Positions 58,601-64,000 of a stretch of 64,000 bases of DNA are shown here, piece by piece. The notes beneath the pieces were generated by a model. The model was not told where the DNA came from. It made no database searches and saw only the letters and a list, made by a program, of their open reading frames with translations. The position numbers were made by a program, and so were the translations under genes. The stretch is from positions 65,622,274 through 65,686,273 of the forward strand of contig OZ035962.1 in NCBI GenBank assembly GCA_964034945.1. Direction: 5' to 3'. This DNA is from Chrysopilus asiliformis (lineage: Eukaryota; Arthropoda; Insecta; Diptera; Rhagionidae). The number at the start of each line of letters is the position of its first letter. The first letter of the stretch is position 1.

Positions 58601-60460
58601 ATGGAACGTCGCACACTGGTTCGAGATCGTTTTCCATTGGTTAAAATTCTATATTTTTTGATCCATTGAAAATTTTTAAATGCGGTTTTTTATTGAATGG
58701 AATGGATAAACTTTATTTTTCATAAATATGATTTTTTGTTATTATTATTATTAAATTTTTGTAAAATTGTATAAGTAGTTAAACATAGTGTATTTGTTAA
58801 AGTAGATTTTACTAGTAACACGAAATTAAATAACAATTTAACTAAAAATGGCTTATCAAATCATACATATTTCATTAAAGCCTGGAATACAATTGGCCCG
58901 AAACAACATTTACGGCGACAAAGTTGTCCTCCGCACACTTTGTTGTTTCAAACGTCATTTGCTTTTCATTTGATTTTGACAATGGGATGGTGAGCCACAT
59001 ATAATATTCTTTTGACAAAGTTGGTCGGATCGATTGTATGCAGAAGCATAGGCTGATATGAGTTTAAAATTTGAAATATCGCCTTAAATGTATTTAATCT
59101 ATAATTTGAGAGGGGTTTTGTGTTTCTTGTATTAATTTTTTAGCTTCTTCATCTAATTCCAAATGTGGCGATTTCCATTGGTGTCGAATGCTCGAAACGA
59201 ATGGGTCTGATGTTACGAGCAATATGTTAAATAAGTCTTCATTTGCGCTATTCCTTGACATTTTCCTGGTGTTATGTCTCTGAAATACCCGTAGTCTTTA
59301 TTCCTTTTTTCTTGAGCTTCTTCTGATAGATTTCCAAGTGGTAGTAGATTATTTCTGATGATGTCTTCGCCATGATATAATATTTTGTGGCATATTTCTC
59401 CATGGATAATTCTTGTTATATATGTTATATATTGCAAAACAGTAGAAGTTCTTTGTTTAAATTATGTTATAATCAATTAAATCGGTAATTTCATGGTCAT
59501 ATTTAAAATTTGGCTTAGTATACTAATTTCGACCAATCTTCACCAGAATATCGCATGGATTAGTGGTAAAGTGCCCGGAATACAAACACGCAAATAGAAA
59601 TACAAAAAACTGCATGGACATGGGATCGAATCCCGGTCGCGACTTGATTTCTTTTTTTCCATTTGTGGATATTTTTATGTCTTTATTATTCGAAATATGG
59701 AAAGTAATGAATAAATATGAGCGTTTTGAGCGAATTGCATCCTTGAATTTGGTGTTTTGATAAACTACTTTAAAAAAGCTTTGCCCAATTTACTTTGCAA
59801 AGTACTTTACACGCTTAAACGTAGGACATGGGTATTGAAAAACAAAATAGAACCACTGTACTTTCAAAGTACTTTGAAAAACTACCAGGAAAGCATCTTT
59901 AAAGCACTTTTTTTCCTACTGGGGTTTAACCATTTATTAATTTGTTAGTTTTACCAAATCATAGCAAATTAATGGCGTTGATTGTAAAACAAAATAAAAA
60001 GCCTAAATGTAACGCCGTATAAAATCGCAATCATAAACTTTGTAAAATTATAATACCTTGATGCCAGTAATACTAAGTCAGCGGGAAAAAATTTATTATT
60101 TGGAATTTTGACGATGTCACCCACACATAGCTGCTGCCATTTGACCGATTTCCATGCGCCATCTTTCAATATTTCCACTTCGCGATGATTAATCTCATCA
60201 TCAGCTCGATGTCGTTTCTGTTTGAAATAAATAAATATATAAAGAAAAAGAATCTTTTGGAATAAAATATACTTACAAAATCTTCTACAATTTCCTTGAT
60301 TGCGCTTACAGCTAGTATAAAAATCAATGGAACTAAAGTCGTATAACGTCCCGTTGGCGATACATCAGGAATTTGTTGAAGTAGAGCGATTAATAAGAAA
60401 AAACAATTTGAATAACGCCTAAACTGCTCAAACAGGAACGACGGCAAAAAGCTTAAAAAA
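32658..60460 (-). CDS. ATP8A: P4-ATPase phospholipid flippase, ATP8A type (N-terminus missing)
   Basis: Thirteen exons, in order of transcription: 60460-60277, 60217-60057, 47888-47691, 47625-47348, 47286-47177, 45240-44257, 44198-44001, 42381-42223, 41938-41802, 41740-41428, 38525-38272, 38212-38114 and 32760-32658. They have consensus splice sites and agree in phase: 3178 nt, i.e. one carry-over base plus 1059 codons with the stop. Hallmarks: [15 protein letters not shown] (ATP8A), DGET, PISL in TM4, DKTGTLT with the phosphorylated Asp, [19 protein letters not shown] and GDGANDV. Such proteins use ATP to move phosphatidylserine/ethanolamine to the cytosolic leaflet, usually with a CDC50 partner. 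About 1058 residues are visible; the start exon or exons lie beyond 60460. Introns are swollen by transposons, the largest being 12.2 kb. The last exon is less certain than the rest. Confidence 0.92.
32761..33571. other. Flippase last intron, AT-rich part
   Basis: No element end or reading frame that I can support. Confidence 0.4.
33572..34014. mobile_element. MITE with ATT duplication
   Basis: The left GGGCTCTATTCTGTAATTTT and right AGAATAGGGCCC ends are inverted repeats, with CATTTTATG/CATAAAATG inside. ATT flanks both ends (33569-33571, 34015-34017). It is 443 bp, non-coding and probably PIF/Harbinger-like. Confidence 0.7.
34015..34819. other. Flippase intron, no feature seen
   Basis: AT-rich; nothing recognisable. 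Confidence 0.4.
34820..35745 (-). pseudogene. Non-LTR retrotransposon RT fragment (3' end)
   Basis: On the minus strand, [11 protein letters not shown] (the Y/F-ADD catalytic box) near 35730 is followed by a diverged linker and [20 protein letters not shown], then [49 protein letters not shown], and [14 protein letters not shown]. This order is the 3' part of CR1/Jockey-group LINE reverse transcriptases. Frame changes occur near 35140 and 35530. It is 5'-truncated and dead, lying in the last flippase intron in the same orientation as the gene. Confidence 0.85.
35746..36194. other. Flippase intron, no feature seen
   Basis: No gene or element end was recognised. Confidence 0.35.
36195..36860 (+). 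mobile_element. SINE-like element with tRNA-type B box and ~110-bp units
   Basis: 36208-36470 holds about two and a half units (GATAATCG, CGAAGA.AAT.GTAAG, CTTACAAA.GTAA.G). Then a tRNA-like stretch (36524-36590) has GGTTCGAATCG as B box and TGGCCGTATTC as a weak A box. It ends near CCCCACTGGGTTATTTTT (36842-36859), and its start near 36198 is CCCAATGGGAA, an imperfect mirror of that end. The end motif recurs at 59908. The class is uncertain: a tRNA-derived SINE or a DNA element that swallowed one. Confidence 0.45.
36861..38113. other. Flippase intron, AT-rich
   Basis: No gene; the only repeat is a short direct one, CTAAGAATTCAACGACAT, twice at 37373-37407. Confidence 0.4.
38114..38212 (-). 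CDS. ATP8A: Flippase exon after TM10
   Basis: Codes [20 protein letters not shown] then [10 protein letters not shown], the cytosolic segment following the last membrane helix (compare the TAFKTLVDEVQE-type region in ATP8A). The acceptor CTTCATAG and donor TC|GTAAGT are strong. As in the protease gene, reading through this donor meets TAA at once. Confidence 0.85.
38272..38525 (-). CDS. ATP8A: Flippase exon, TM8-TM10
   Basis: Codes [18 protein letters not shown] (end of TM8), the TM9 segment [23 protein letters not shown], and TM10 [20 protein letters not shown]. It is in phase with both neighbouring exons; a 59-bp intron (38213-38271) follows it. Confidence 0.92.
38526..39295. other. Flippase intron, no feature seen
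   Basis: AT-rich; no element ends were recognised. Confidence 0.35.
39296..39912 (+). mobile_element. Minisatellite-bearing dispersed element, copy in + orientation
   Basis: It starts TATATAAAAATGGAAGTTTG with TCTGTTGGTTGGTCTG, then ACAAACTACTGGACCGATTT. Three diverged ~120-bp units with GATCACGAATCCGGTATTAG and CGAAACGGAAGGTCCTG follow. It ends with GGCAACGAAGGGTCTGCTAG. The copy at 51839-52470 is inverted and has four units. The CTAG-type end suggests Helitron/Helentron ancestry (inference). Confidence 0.6.
39917..40668. mobile_element. hAT-type element with exact ATCTAAAG duplication
   Basis: The left end CAGGCCTCGGCACC and right end GTGCCGAGCTCTG are imperfect inverted repeats. ATCTAAAG at 39909-39916 and 40669-40676 is an exact 8-bp duplication. 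It is 752 bp and non-coding. The right duplication overlaps the first bases of the mariner at 40674, which dates the events (see findings). Confidence 0.85.
40674..41243 (-). mobile_element. Mariner-superfamily deletion derivative, copy 2
   Basis: Same ends as the copy at 19367 (AAGGGTCTTTCAACAAAGAC; GTCCTTGTTGAAAGACCCGA), with TA at 40672-40673 and 41244-41245. It is 570 bp and keeps slightly more of the transposase than copy 1, plus a short CATCATTTCATT tandem stretch at 41008-41063. Confidence 0.88.
40755..41135 (-). pseudogene. Mariner transposase remnant (copy 2)
   Basis: On the minus strand, the N-terminal part and [20 protein letters not shown] then LEELRNNI and the C-terminal tail can be followed in broken frames. 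The FL.GYVK..VY segment near the third catalytic residue survives here but not in copy 1. The catalytic core is otherwise missing. Confidence 0.7.
41428..41938 (-). CDS. ATP8A: Flippase exons, TM5-TM8
   Basis: Exons 41938-41802 and 41740-41428 with a 61-bp intron. They code [39 protein letters not shown] (TM5), [20 protein letters not shown] with LPPFAMGLF (TM6), [20 protein letters not shown] (TM7), and [12 protein letters not shown] at the start of TM8. Y.N..FTALPP and GQ..FERW are diagnostic of P4-ATPases. Confidence 0.93.
42223..42381 (-). CDS. ATP8A: Flippase exon, P-domain hinge (GDGANDV)
   Basis: Codes 53 residues, [20 protein letters not shown] then [20 protein letters not shown] then [20 protein letters not shown] binds Mg at the phosphorylation site. 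The donor is CACAA|GTATTT. Confidence 0.95.
42471..43188 (+). mobile_element. Helitron/Helentron-like non-autonomous element, carrying a family A insertion
   Basis: It starts near ACATATAATAAGTCTGTAAT with CTGT repeats and CACAACCGATTTCGACGAAA. It ends in the hairpin GGGGCGCAGCCCC (43169-43181) followed by CTAGTATT, a CTRR-type end after a stem-loop as in Helitrons. A 5'-truncated family A copy (about 42753-43107) interrupts it. It lies in the intron between flippase exons 42223 and 44001. Confidence 0.55.
42753..43107 (+). mobile_element. Family A repeat, copy 2 (5'-truncated and internally deleted)
   Basis: It begins at ATGAATTACATCAGTGTG, skips the GGACCATTAG block, and ends GGCAATTATAGCTTTTGG. 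A 355-bp remnant compared with ~580 in copy 1. Confidence 0.65.
43285..43790 (+). repeat. Dispersed repeat (ATGGGACGATCCTATCAA family), third copy
   Basis: TTTCGACCCCTAAATTTTAC, TGGAATGGGACGATCTTATC and AACCGGAAGTAACTAAAATGG in order. Its end joins GAACAGCACATGACTTTCTT (43783-43802), a scrap of the tandem unit found in the 27644 element. Confidence 0.6.
44001..44198 (-). CDS. ATP8A: Flippase exon, P-domain (66 codons)
   Basis: Codes [45 protein letters not shown] and [24 protein letters not shown] is the conserved P4 motif ahead of GDGANDV. Phase 0 at both ends. Confidence 0.95.
44257..45240 (-). CDS. ATP8A: Flippase large exon, P and N domains
   Basis: 328 codons. Order: [33 protein letters not shown] (phosphoryl acceptor Asp), a short N-domain insert, [39 protein letters not shown] (ATP binding), [22 protein letters not shown], and [16 protein letters not shown]. 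All catalytic motifs are intact and no stop interrupts it, so the gene appears functional. It is one unusually long exon among many short ones. Confidence 0.97.
45241..45819. other. Flippase intron, unassigned
   Basis: GC-richer patches near 45500-45700, but no motif or element terminus that I recognise. Confidence 0.35.
45820..46367 (-). mobile_element. Family A repeat, copy 3 (inverted)
   Basis: It reads from AACATAACAAAAGCTATAAT to CCATACGGGTATAAAAAT, the complete reverse complement of the family. It retains the GGGGGGTACCCCCC block and the GACGGACAGACGG core. Confidence 0.7.
46464..47001 (+). mobile_element. Family A repeat, copy 4
   Basis: It runs from TTTTTATACCCGTGAAACCA to TTGGCAATTATAGCTTTTGT. 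It is near full length, but the start lacks GTATGGT. It faces copy 3 across about 100 bp. Confidence 0.7.
47177..47888 (-). CDS. ATP8A: Flippase exons, A domain and TM3-TM4
   Basis: Exons 47888-47691, 47625-47348 and 47286-47177. They code [20 protein letters not shown] (DGET dephosphorylation motif), [57 protein letters not shown]3 [17 protein letters not shown], and TM4 [19 protein letters not shown] with the P4 PISL motif. All junction phases agree. The first exon here follows a 12.2-kb transposon-filled intron. Confidence 0.95.
47889..48280. other. Start of the 12.2-kb flippase intron, unassigned
   Basis: Short direct repeats (AACACAGTTTAA, and CCCCAGCAAAATTTATTACACG twice near 48192 and 48223). 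No gene. Confidence 0.4.
48281..48310 (-). repeat. Helitron-like 3' end (isolated)
   Basis: ACTAGCTTGCAAGGACCCGG followed by CGTTGCCCGG. On the reverse strand this is a CCGGGCAACGCCGGG hairpin leading to CTAGT, as expected of a Helitron-type terminus. The rest of that element is not identifiable. Confidence 0.4.
48343..48878 (+). mobile_element. Family A repeat, copy 5
   Basis: It starts TTTTATACCCGTATGGTG and ends GCCAGATTGGCAATTATAGC plus TTTTGTTATGTTT. The microsatellite core is shortened to GTCCGTCCGTCTGTCTG. Confidence 0.7.
48945..49185 (+). repeat. Dispersed repeat, inverted partner at 56235-56462
   Basis: GACGTGGATACGTCTCGGAT, ACAAATTAGAAAATC, GTTTAGGGTATTTTGTTATG, GCCGCTGTTATGCTGTGTTT and GCTGCTTGTAGTA occur here and, reversed, near 56462-56235. 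No coding content. Confidence 0.6.
49464..49651. mobile_element. 188-bp MITE (TAT duplication)
   Basis: GGGCGTTTTCATGAATG on the left and TTTATGAAAATGCCC on the right, with TAT at 49461-49463 and 49652-49654. Confidence 0.6.
49765..49913. mobile_element. Small palindromic element rich in CAATATATTG
   Basis: CCTTATACGTTCAATATATTG on the left is mirrored by AATATTGAACGTGTAAGG on the right, with an internal GTTCAATATATTGAAC palindrome twice. It is about 150 bp. Confidence 0.5.
50030..50342 (-). repeat. GAACCGATTGGCCTGAAATT repeat, inverted copy
   Basis: Two ~140-bp units plus the ACAGACAGACACCAACTCAT end, the reverse of 5748-6050. It abuts a truncated start of family A (TATACCCGTATGG, 50337-50390). 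Confidence 0.6.
51012..51341. mobile_element. TA-flanked MITE (GGGCCACATCTATCAG ends)
   Basis: The left GGCCACATCTATCAGTTTTC and right GAAAACTGATAGATGTGGCC are perfect 20-bp mirrors, flanked by TA at 51010-51011 and 51342-51343. Confidence 0.75.
51839..52331 (-). repeat. Minisatellite, four units of 121-122 bp
   Basis: Units start near 51839, 51960, 52082 and 52204, each AATCTAATACCGGATTCGTG, CAGCGACCCCAAAAACCC, AAAAAGGATATTTTCATTAT, CTTACAGGACCTTCCG. They are almost identical, unlike the diverged units of the copy at 39430-39850. Confidence 0.9.
52332..52475 (-). repeat. Terminal part of the minisatellite-bearing element
   Basis: CTGCTCCTGGCAACACAGAT, AAATCGGTCCAGTAGTTTTT and GCAGACAGACAAACA, the reverse of 39296-39430. 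Four open frames across this region are repeat by-products. Confidence 0.6.
52900..52975 (+). repeat. Simple repeat (TTCTGC/CTCTGC)
   Basis: Imperfect hexamer and trimer repeat of about 75 bp inside the pogo-like element. Confidence 0.8.
53655..54576 (-). mobile_element. Family A repeat, copy 6 (inverted), split by a Harbinger MITE
   Basis: TGATGTATGGGAGTTTTATG to GCTCATAAACGAACTTA (53817), then resuming at 54341 with GCCTCGCATTTTACG and ending CCATACGGGTATAAAAA. The interruption is 53818-54337. Confidence 0.75.
53818..54337 (-). mobile_element. PIF/Harbinger MITE (TTA duplication)
   Basis: TGACGTTTTCGACTGGC and GCCAGTCGAAAACGCCA ends, with TTA at 53815-53817 and 54338-54340; the uninterrupted family A sequence has a single TTA there. 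Many GAGCA/TGCTC motifs lie near both ends. The minus strand from 54093 opens [20 protein letters not shown], an acidic start like that of Harbinger nucleases, so this is probably a deletion derivative. Confidence 0.8.
54577..54983 (+). mobile_element. Family A repeat, copy 7 (5'-truncated)
   Basis: It joins the end of copy 6 head to head at TTTGGCATGTCCGTCTGTGG and runs to TTGGCAATTATAGCGTTTGT. Confidence 0.65.
55002..55470 (-). mobile_element. GAACCGATTGGCCTGAAATT repeat with Helitron-like end, inverted
   Basis: CTAGCTTGCATAGCCGTCG and TTGCCGGGTTAAG mark the 3' end (read on the other strand). Three ~140-bp units and ACAGACAGACACCAACTC mark the opposite side. It corresponds to 5748-6420 in full. 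Confidence 0.6.
55610..55807. mobile_element. 198-bp hAT-type MITE
   Basis: Flanked by exact 8-bp CTCTAAAG duplications (55602-55609, 55808-55815). The right end GGTTGCGGAGCACTG is hAT-like; the left end is diverged. GTGTGCC motifs occur near both ends. Confidence 0.6.
56235..56462 (-). repeat. Dispersed repeat, partner of 48945-49185
   Basis: Reverse copy with an extra ~35-bp TTTAGATTTTGATTT insertion next to GCCGC. Confidence 0.6.
56463..57287. other. Flippase intron, unclassified repeat-like DNA
   Basis: Paired phrases such as GAAAATCGGTCAATTTTTACT and AGAATCGGTCCATCCGTTCA suggest an old repeat, but no ends were found. Confidence 0.35.
57288..57808. mobile_element. Pogo-like MITE (CACCAATACCTC ends)
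   Basis: The left CACCAATACCTCACTTTGCG and right CGCAAAGCGAGGTATTGGTG are inverted repeats, with TA at 57286-57287 and 57809-57810. ACGACGCAAA-type motifs recur near each end, much as CCGTAAAACG does in the element at 51392. Confidence 0.75.
57811..59104. other. Flippase intron, no gene seen
   Basis: AT-rich. AAATATTGAAGCAAAG at 58428 resembles the element at 49765. No supported element ends. Confidence 0.35.
59105..59437 (-). pseudogene. Fragment of an unassigned, probably transposon-borne protein
   Basis: On the minus strand a frame reads [40 protein letters not shown] and NKDYGYFR. It then slips one frame to [30 protein letters not shown] and [19 protein letters not shown]. The two halves join sensibly, so this is real coding sequence with one frameshift. 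I recall similar text in multi-copy arthropod proteins, but I cannot name the family. It lies in a flippase intron. Confidence 0.55.
59553..59930 (+). mobile_element. tRNA-derived SINE candidate
   Basis: A-box TGGATTAGTGG near 59560, B-box within GGGATCGAATCCC near 59622-59634 (paired T-arm stem), then a ~290-bp body ending CCTACTGGGGTTT (59911-59923). A 20-30-bp excess between the boxes and the lack of a closed acceptor stem exclude a working tRNA. The end resembles that of the element at 36195-36860. Confidence 0.55.
60057..60460 (-). CDS. ATP8A: Flippase exons, TM1-TM2 and start of A domain
   Basis: Exons 60460-60277 and 60217-60057 with a 59-bp intron. They code [21 protein letters not shown]1 [22 protein letters not shown]2 [20 protein letters not shown], then [20 protein letters not shown] and [20 protein letters not shown]. 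The acceptor TTAATTTACAG before FLSF means one or more upstream exons carry the start. Confidence 0.95.
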
Positions 60461-60883
60461 CTGTAAATTAAAAAAATAATAATGAATATTAAGTTTTAAT
60501 ATCAAATGATGAAATTTTGAGTTGTATGAATAAAACACTGAACATGTTTATATTCCTCTTTTTATGGCAAATCCTTTAATTAGTGTGAATAAAATATGAA
60601 CAAATAATTTACTCCAGAAGCAGGTGCTGATACTCATATTTTTGTATCACATTTATTCTGACAATTGAAGAATTTGGTCCAAAAACCACTAATTTACTTT
60701 TTCACTCGAGTCAAAATATATAAATGACTCAAATTAAAAGCAACATGCGAAAACACATTAGAATTTCATAGGCTGGACTCGAAAAACGAATCAAATTAAT
60801 TAGAATAGCGTTAAATAGGAATTTTTGAAAAAAAAAACTTTTTCATAATCATAAAATACAAGTTTATTTTTACTGCTCTGATC

Positions 60884-61379
60884 TTTTTATACCCGTATGG
60901 TGAAACCAAAGGGTATATTAAATTTGCCTTACCGTTTGTAACGCCAAGATCCCGTCATTACACACAAAAATTAATTACACCAGTGTGTTTAGAATGATAA
61001 AAATAATTAATTTTTGCATGTCCGTCCGTCCGTCTGTGGCGCGGATTGCGGGCACACGGATTGAGCTAGAGACTTGAAATTTTACGCAGTAAAATGCAAG
61101 GCTAAGTTCGTTAATGGGCAAAAATTGACCACTAGGGGAGTACCCCCCCATACGAACGAAGACGTTTTTTGCGGTGGATCTTATCAAAAAAGTGCAAGAA
61201 CAAAAGATATTTGGGATATGATTCTACATAAAACTCCCATACATCAAAATCCGATTGGAATAGATTTTAAAAAATCTTACTGAACAGTTTGACTTGATAC
61301 AACTGTTCGCCGTTCACTTAAATCACCATACGGGTTTTCAATAACGGCCAGATTGGCAATTATAGCTTTTGTTATGTTT
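60884..61379 (+). mobile_element. Family A repeat, copy 8
   Basis: TTTTTATACCCGTATGGTGA to GCCAGATTGGCAATTATAGC plus TTTTGTTATGTTTA, with internal deletions next to TACGCAG (61084) and near 61170. Confidence 0.7.
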
Positions 61380-61399
61380 ATTATTTTTCATAACACATG

Positions 61400-61900
61400 C
61401 ATCGAAAATATGCCTTTCGATGCCTCCGTAGCGGGTCGAAAGTTGCGTTTTCGGCCCTAGGGGCGAAAGTGCGATTAGCAGGCCAAAACTGTGTTTTCGC
61501 GACGTTTATGAATGAAACTGAACGAGTGAAGTTGGCTGTACGAGCGCAGTGTGATTTGATTTAGTTGCGCATTGTCGATTTCCATTTTTTGTTATGTTGA
61601 TTTTTCATTTCAGTGGGGAGAAAAACTGAAACAGCATTGCACTGCACATTGTATTTTGCGTGTGATTTAGTTGAGCATTACCGATTTCCATTTTTTGTTA
61701 TGTTGATTTTTTATTTCAAAGGAAAGAAATTTAAAAATTAAAATCTGTTTTGACCAACATTTCTTAGTAATAAAACGAATTTATAGAATATAGTTGTTTT
61801 GTTTCTTTTAAAAATTCGCTTCGCCCCCCAAACCCCCTTTTGCATTACTCTCCAATACCAAAATCGCGCTTAAATGGCATCTCAAGGCATATTTTCAATG
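61400..61900. mobile_element. Element with 25-bp inverted ends (CATCGAAAATATGCC)
   Basis: CATCGAAAATATGCCTTTCG on the left, CAAGGCATATTTTCAATG on the right. It contains a tandem pair of ~65-bp units (GTGTGATTTAGTTG...TTTTTGTTATGTTGATTTTT) at 61548 and 61661. The duplication is unclear. Confidence 0.5.
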
Positions 61901-62453
61901 AATTTGTTATGAAAAATTGTATATTGAACTCGGAGCGGAGTCACCGATTTCACTCGTGTGATAATCGCTTCGCTCGTGCAGCTAACTTCACACTCTTGAA
62001 ATCGTTGACTTTCGCCTCTTGTTGCGTAATATACTATTGTTCTCATTAATCTAAGTAGCTAACGAGATGGATATTTTTGCACAACACAAGAAAAGACGTT
62101 AAGTTGGCACTATAATTCCAAATAGTTAAAACTTCCATCCCAAACTTCTATACCCACAGAGCCATGAAATTTTACAGGGATATTTGGTCCTGAAGTGGGA
62201 CGATCCTATAAACTTTTGGTGGAAATCCGTTGACCGGAAGTGACCAAAATGGCGGCTCAAATTTATTCATGCAAACGAAGGATTTGGTCCAAAAAATTTT
62301 TTTGGTATAATTATATCGGCGCCTCCGTGCAAGACTATCGTATCTCTCTCGGACTGTCAAAATTTTGATGTTTTTTTAAGTACGGTAAAACATTAATATT
62401 GGTAATAATTTTAGTTATTTTTTGCTGATTTTGGAAGAAAGTTGTACAGTCTG

Positions 62454-62832
62454 CAATTGAAAACCTCAGTGCAAAAACCGGTCATCTCCACTTTTTGAAA
62501 ATTTTCAGGAGAGTAAAAAACATATTAGCGTAAGATTTTTGGTCTATGACAAAAATCACAATTCAAATCCAGCATGTGATTTTACATAATTTTAATTTGA
62601 AATAAAGATTTTTAAATTTTTATTGGAAAAGTTATACACAAAATTCTGCGTCAATCTATGTAAAACAATGCTTTCTGTCGTCTCCTTTTCTTTAATATCT
62701 TTTTACACATTCCTCCCACAAGTCCGGGATTTGCACCCAATTGCCGGACTCGTTTATGCTTGCATTTGGTATCAATAACTCATTTGCGTAAAAAGTGGAG
62801 ATGACCGCTTTTTGCACCGAGGTCTTCAATTG
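62454..62832. mobile_element. MITE with ~44-bp inverted ends
   Basis: CAATTGAAAACCTCAGTGCA / TGCACCGAGGTCTTCAATTG and inner CGGTCATCTCCACTTTTT / AAAAAGTGGAGATGACCG. CAATTG may be the target. It is 379 bp and non-coding. Confidence 0.7.
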
Positions 62833-63473
62833 TGAAACCCAAACATCTGAAAAAAGCTAACGAGTTTTTTTAGTGATATTTTAACATTGAAAAATGTTGT
62901 AAGTCTAGATACGATATTAATGTAGCCTTGCATGGAGGCGTCGATATGCTTTTTTTCTTAATCAAAGAATTAAAATAGAGAACATTTAAAATTACACACA
63001 TAACTAAATTCATTTTTTGTATATACTTTAATTCACTATACGATAATTCGGTGAGCCAAATTAAACCGCTCCTTCCCCCCACAAATAGAGAGATATTTTG
63101 CGATTTTCTCGAAAGCGATTTTTTTTTTTTTTTTTCAAAATCACATTTCATAGAGTTCTATGGGACGGTAACAGCTTTCGAATGCAAAAAACCGCATCAA
63201 AAGCAGTAGATGTCGATCTTACATATTTCGTTACATATAACATATTACGGTTTTTGAAGGGATTTTAATACCTTGATTATACCTAGTCTAGTCATAAAAA
63301 TTGATGCCAAATGAGAACACATTGATATCTTTCAAAACTTTTTTTTCTATTATTCGGAAAGGCCGCCATTTGATTTAACACCAGCCCTCTAACGATGAAG
63401 TCAATAGGAGGGCAAAATACTCGCTCGATCTATTGGAAAGCTGTCTAATACTGTGGTTAGGTTCCTTCTTCAA
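62833..63473. other. Non-coding, no feature seen
   Basis: No exon resembling an ATP8A N-terminus was found here on the minus strand. Confidence 0.4.
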
Positions 63474-63815
63474 CACGGCAAAAAATCTTGGAGTGAATTC
63501 CAATCAAAACTGGATTACGGTGGACCTATATGTAATCCAATGGAAAATTCTAATCCAATAATTTGGATTGGAAATTTTTATAAATTTATTTTTGGTTTAA
63601 TTCAGTATTGAAGTCTAAAATTTTGATTAAATTGTAGACATTAATGTTAAAAGTACTTAAGTTCGATACATAATAAAAAACTGAAATGACTGCAAAAAAG
63701 GCTAAAATATTTTCAAAAATTCGCATGTATTAAATTCCAATCCAAAATACGTATGTATTAAGATTTCGTCAATATAATTTTTGGATTGAAAAATACTCCA
63801 GGATTTTTTGCCGTG
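63474..63815. mobile_element. MITE with CACGGCAAAAAATC ends
   Basis: CACGGCAAAAAATCTTGGAG on the left and CTCCAGGATTTTTTGCCGTG on the right, with AATCCAAT-rich subterminal repeats. It is 342 bp. No clear target duplication. Confidence 0.7.
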
Positions 63816-64000
63816 AAGGATTCAATGTTGGTGCGTGTTGCACACCATATTCTCTAAAACAGATCATACTTTATAGCCCACCAAGTTGAGCAATGGATTT
63901 CCAAAGGACCACTCTTCGGTTCTGATGAAATCATGAATTTGATTTTCAAGCAAAGTTTTTGGTCATTTGGCTTTATGAACCAGAGCTGAATTCTGTTGAA

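Larger units (their letters stand above)
60690..62340 (+). repeat. Dispersed repeat, interrupted copy (partner of 481-840)
   Basis: It is broken by family A (60884-61379) and the element at 61400-61900. Its end overlaps a scrap of the GGGACGATCCTAT repeat at 62155-62270. Confidence 0.45.

Noticed and set aside
59553..59640. Possible tRNA gene
   Set aside because: A and B boxes are present but too far apart and no cloverleaf forms.
62340..64000. Search for the missing flippase start exon
   Set aside because: No minus-strand text resembling the ATP8A N-terminus next to a good donor was found; it is probably outside the window.

Overview
This is a window of insect nuclear DNA. It is strongly AT-rich, its genes are split by introns (several of only 57-77 bp), and it holds large numbers of insect-type DNA transposons (hAT, piggyBac, PIF/Harbinger, mariner, pogo and Helitron/Helentron-like families). 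Short introns and a gd-like serine protease favour a dipteran, but the species cannot be named from sequence. No prokaryotic genes, CRISPR arrays, rRNA genes or functional tRNA genes were seen.

There are two host genes. On the + strand, 3255-8464 holds the 3' part of a secreted trypsin-fold (S1) protease gene. By splice-site and reading-frame logic it encodes at least three protease domains in one polypeptide (A partial, B and C complete), i.e. a polyserase-like, gd-related protein. On the - strand, a class-4 P-type ATPase (phospholipid flippase, ATP8A type) runs from 60460 down to 32658 in 13 recognisable exons, all in one frame. Its N-terminal exon or exons lie beyond position 60460, probably outside the window.

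The rest is mostly mobile DNA. 1-3250: the end of a hAT element with a TTF zinc-finger remnant, a ~1 kb fold-back element and small hairpins. 4013-7584: protease introns filled by a LINE fragment, a fold-back element and microsatellite-bearing repeats. 8900-20840: mariner relics, a hAT element with perfect 8-bp target duplications, a Harbinger element carrying a nearly intact piggyBac, and a multi-level nest at 17091-19981. 20840-32650: mostly unannotated AT-rich DNA with two palindromic hAT-type elements, one of 1.8 kb with internal tandem arrays. 32760-60056: the flippase introns, which are heavily invaded, including a hAT > pogo > minisatellite stack at 50463-53556. 60461-64000: upstream of the visible flippase exons, again repeats.

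The two host genes are not evidently related in function: one is probably an extracellular protease of the immune/developmental type, the other an integral-membrane lipid flippase. They are transcribed convergently (protease +, flippase -), with about 24 kb of transposon-rich DNA between their 3' ends. Coordinates of repeats were read by eye from matching ends and target duplications; uncertain edges are stated as such.
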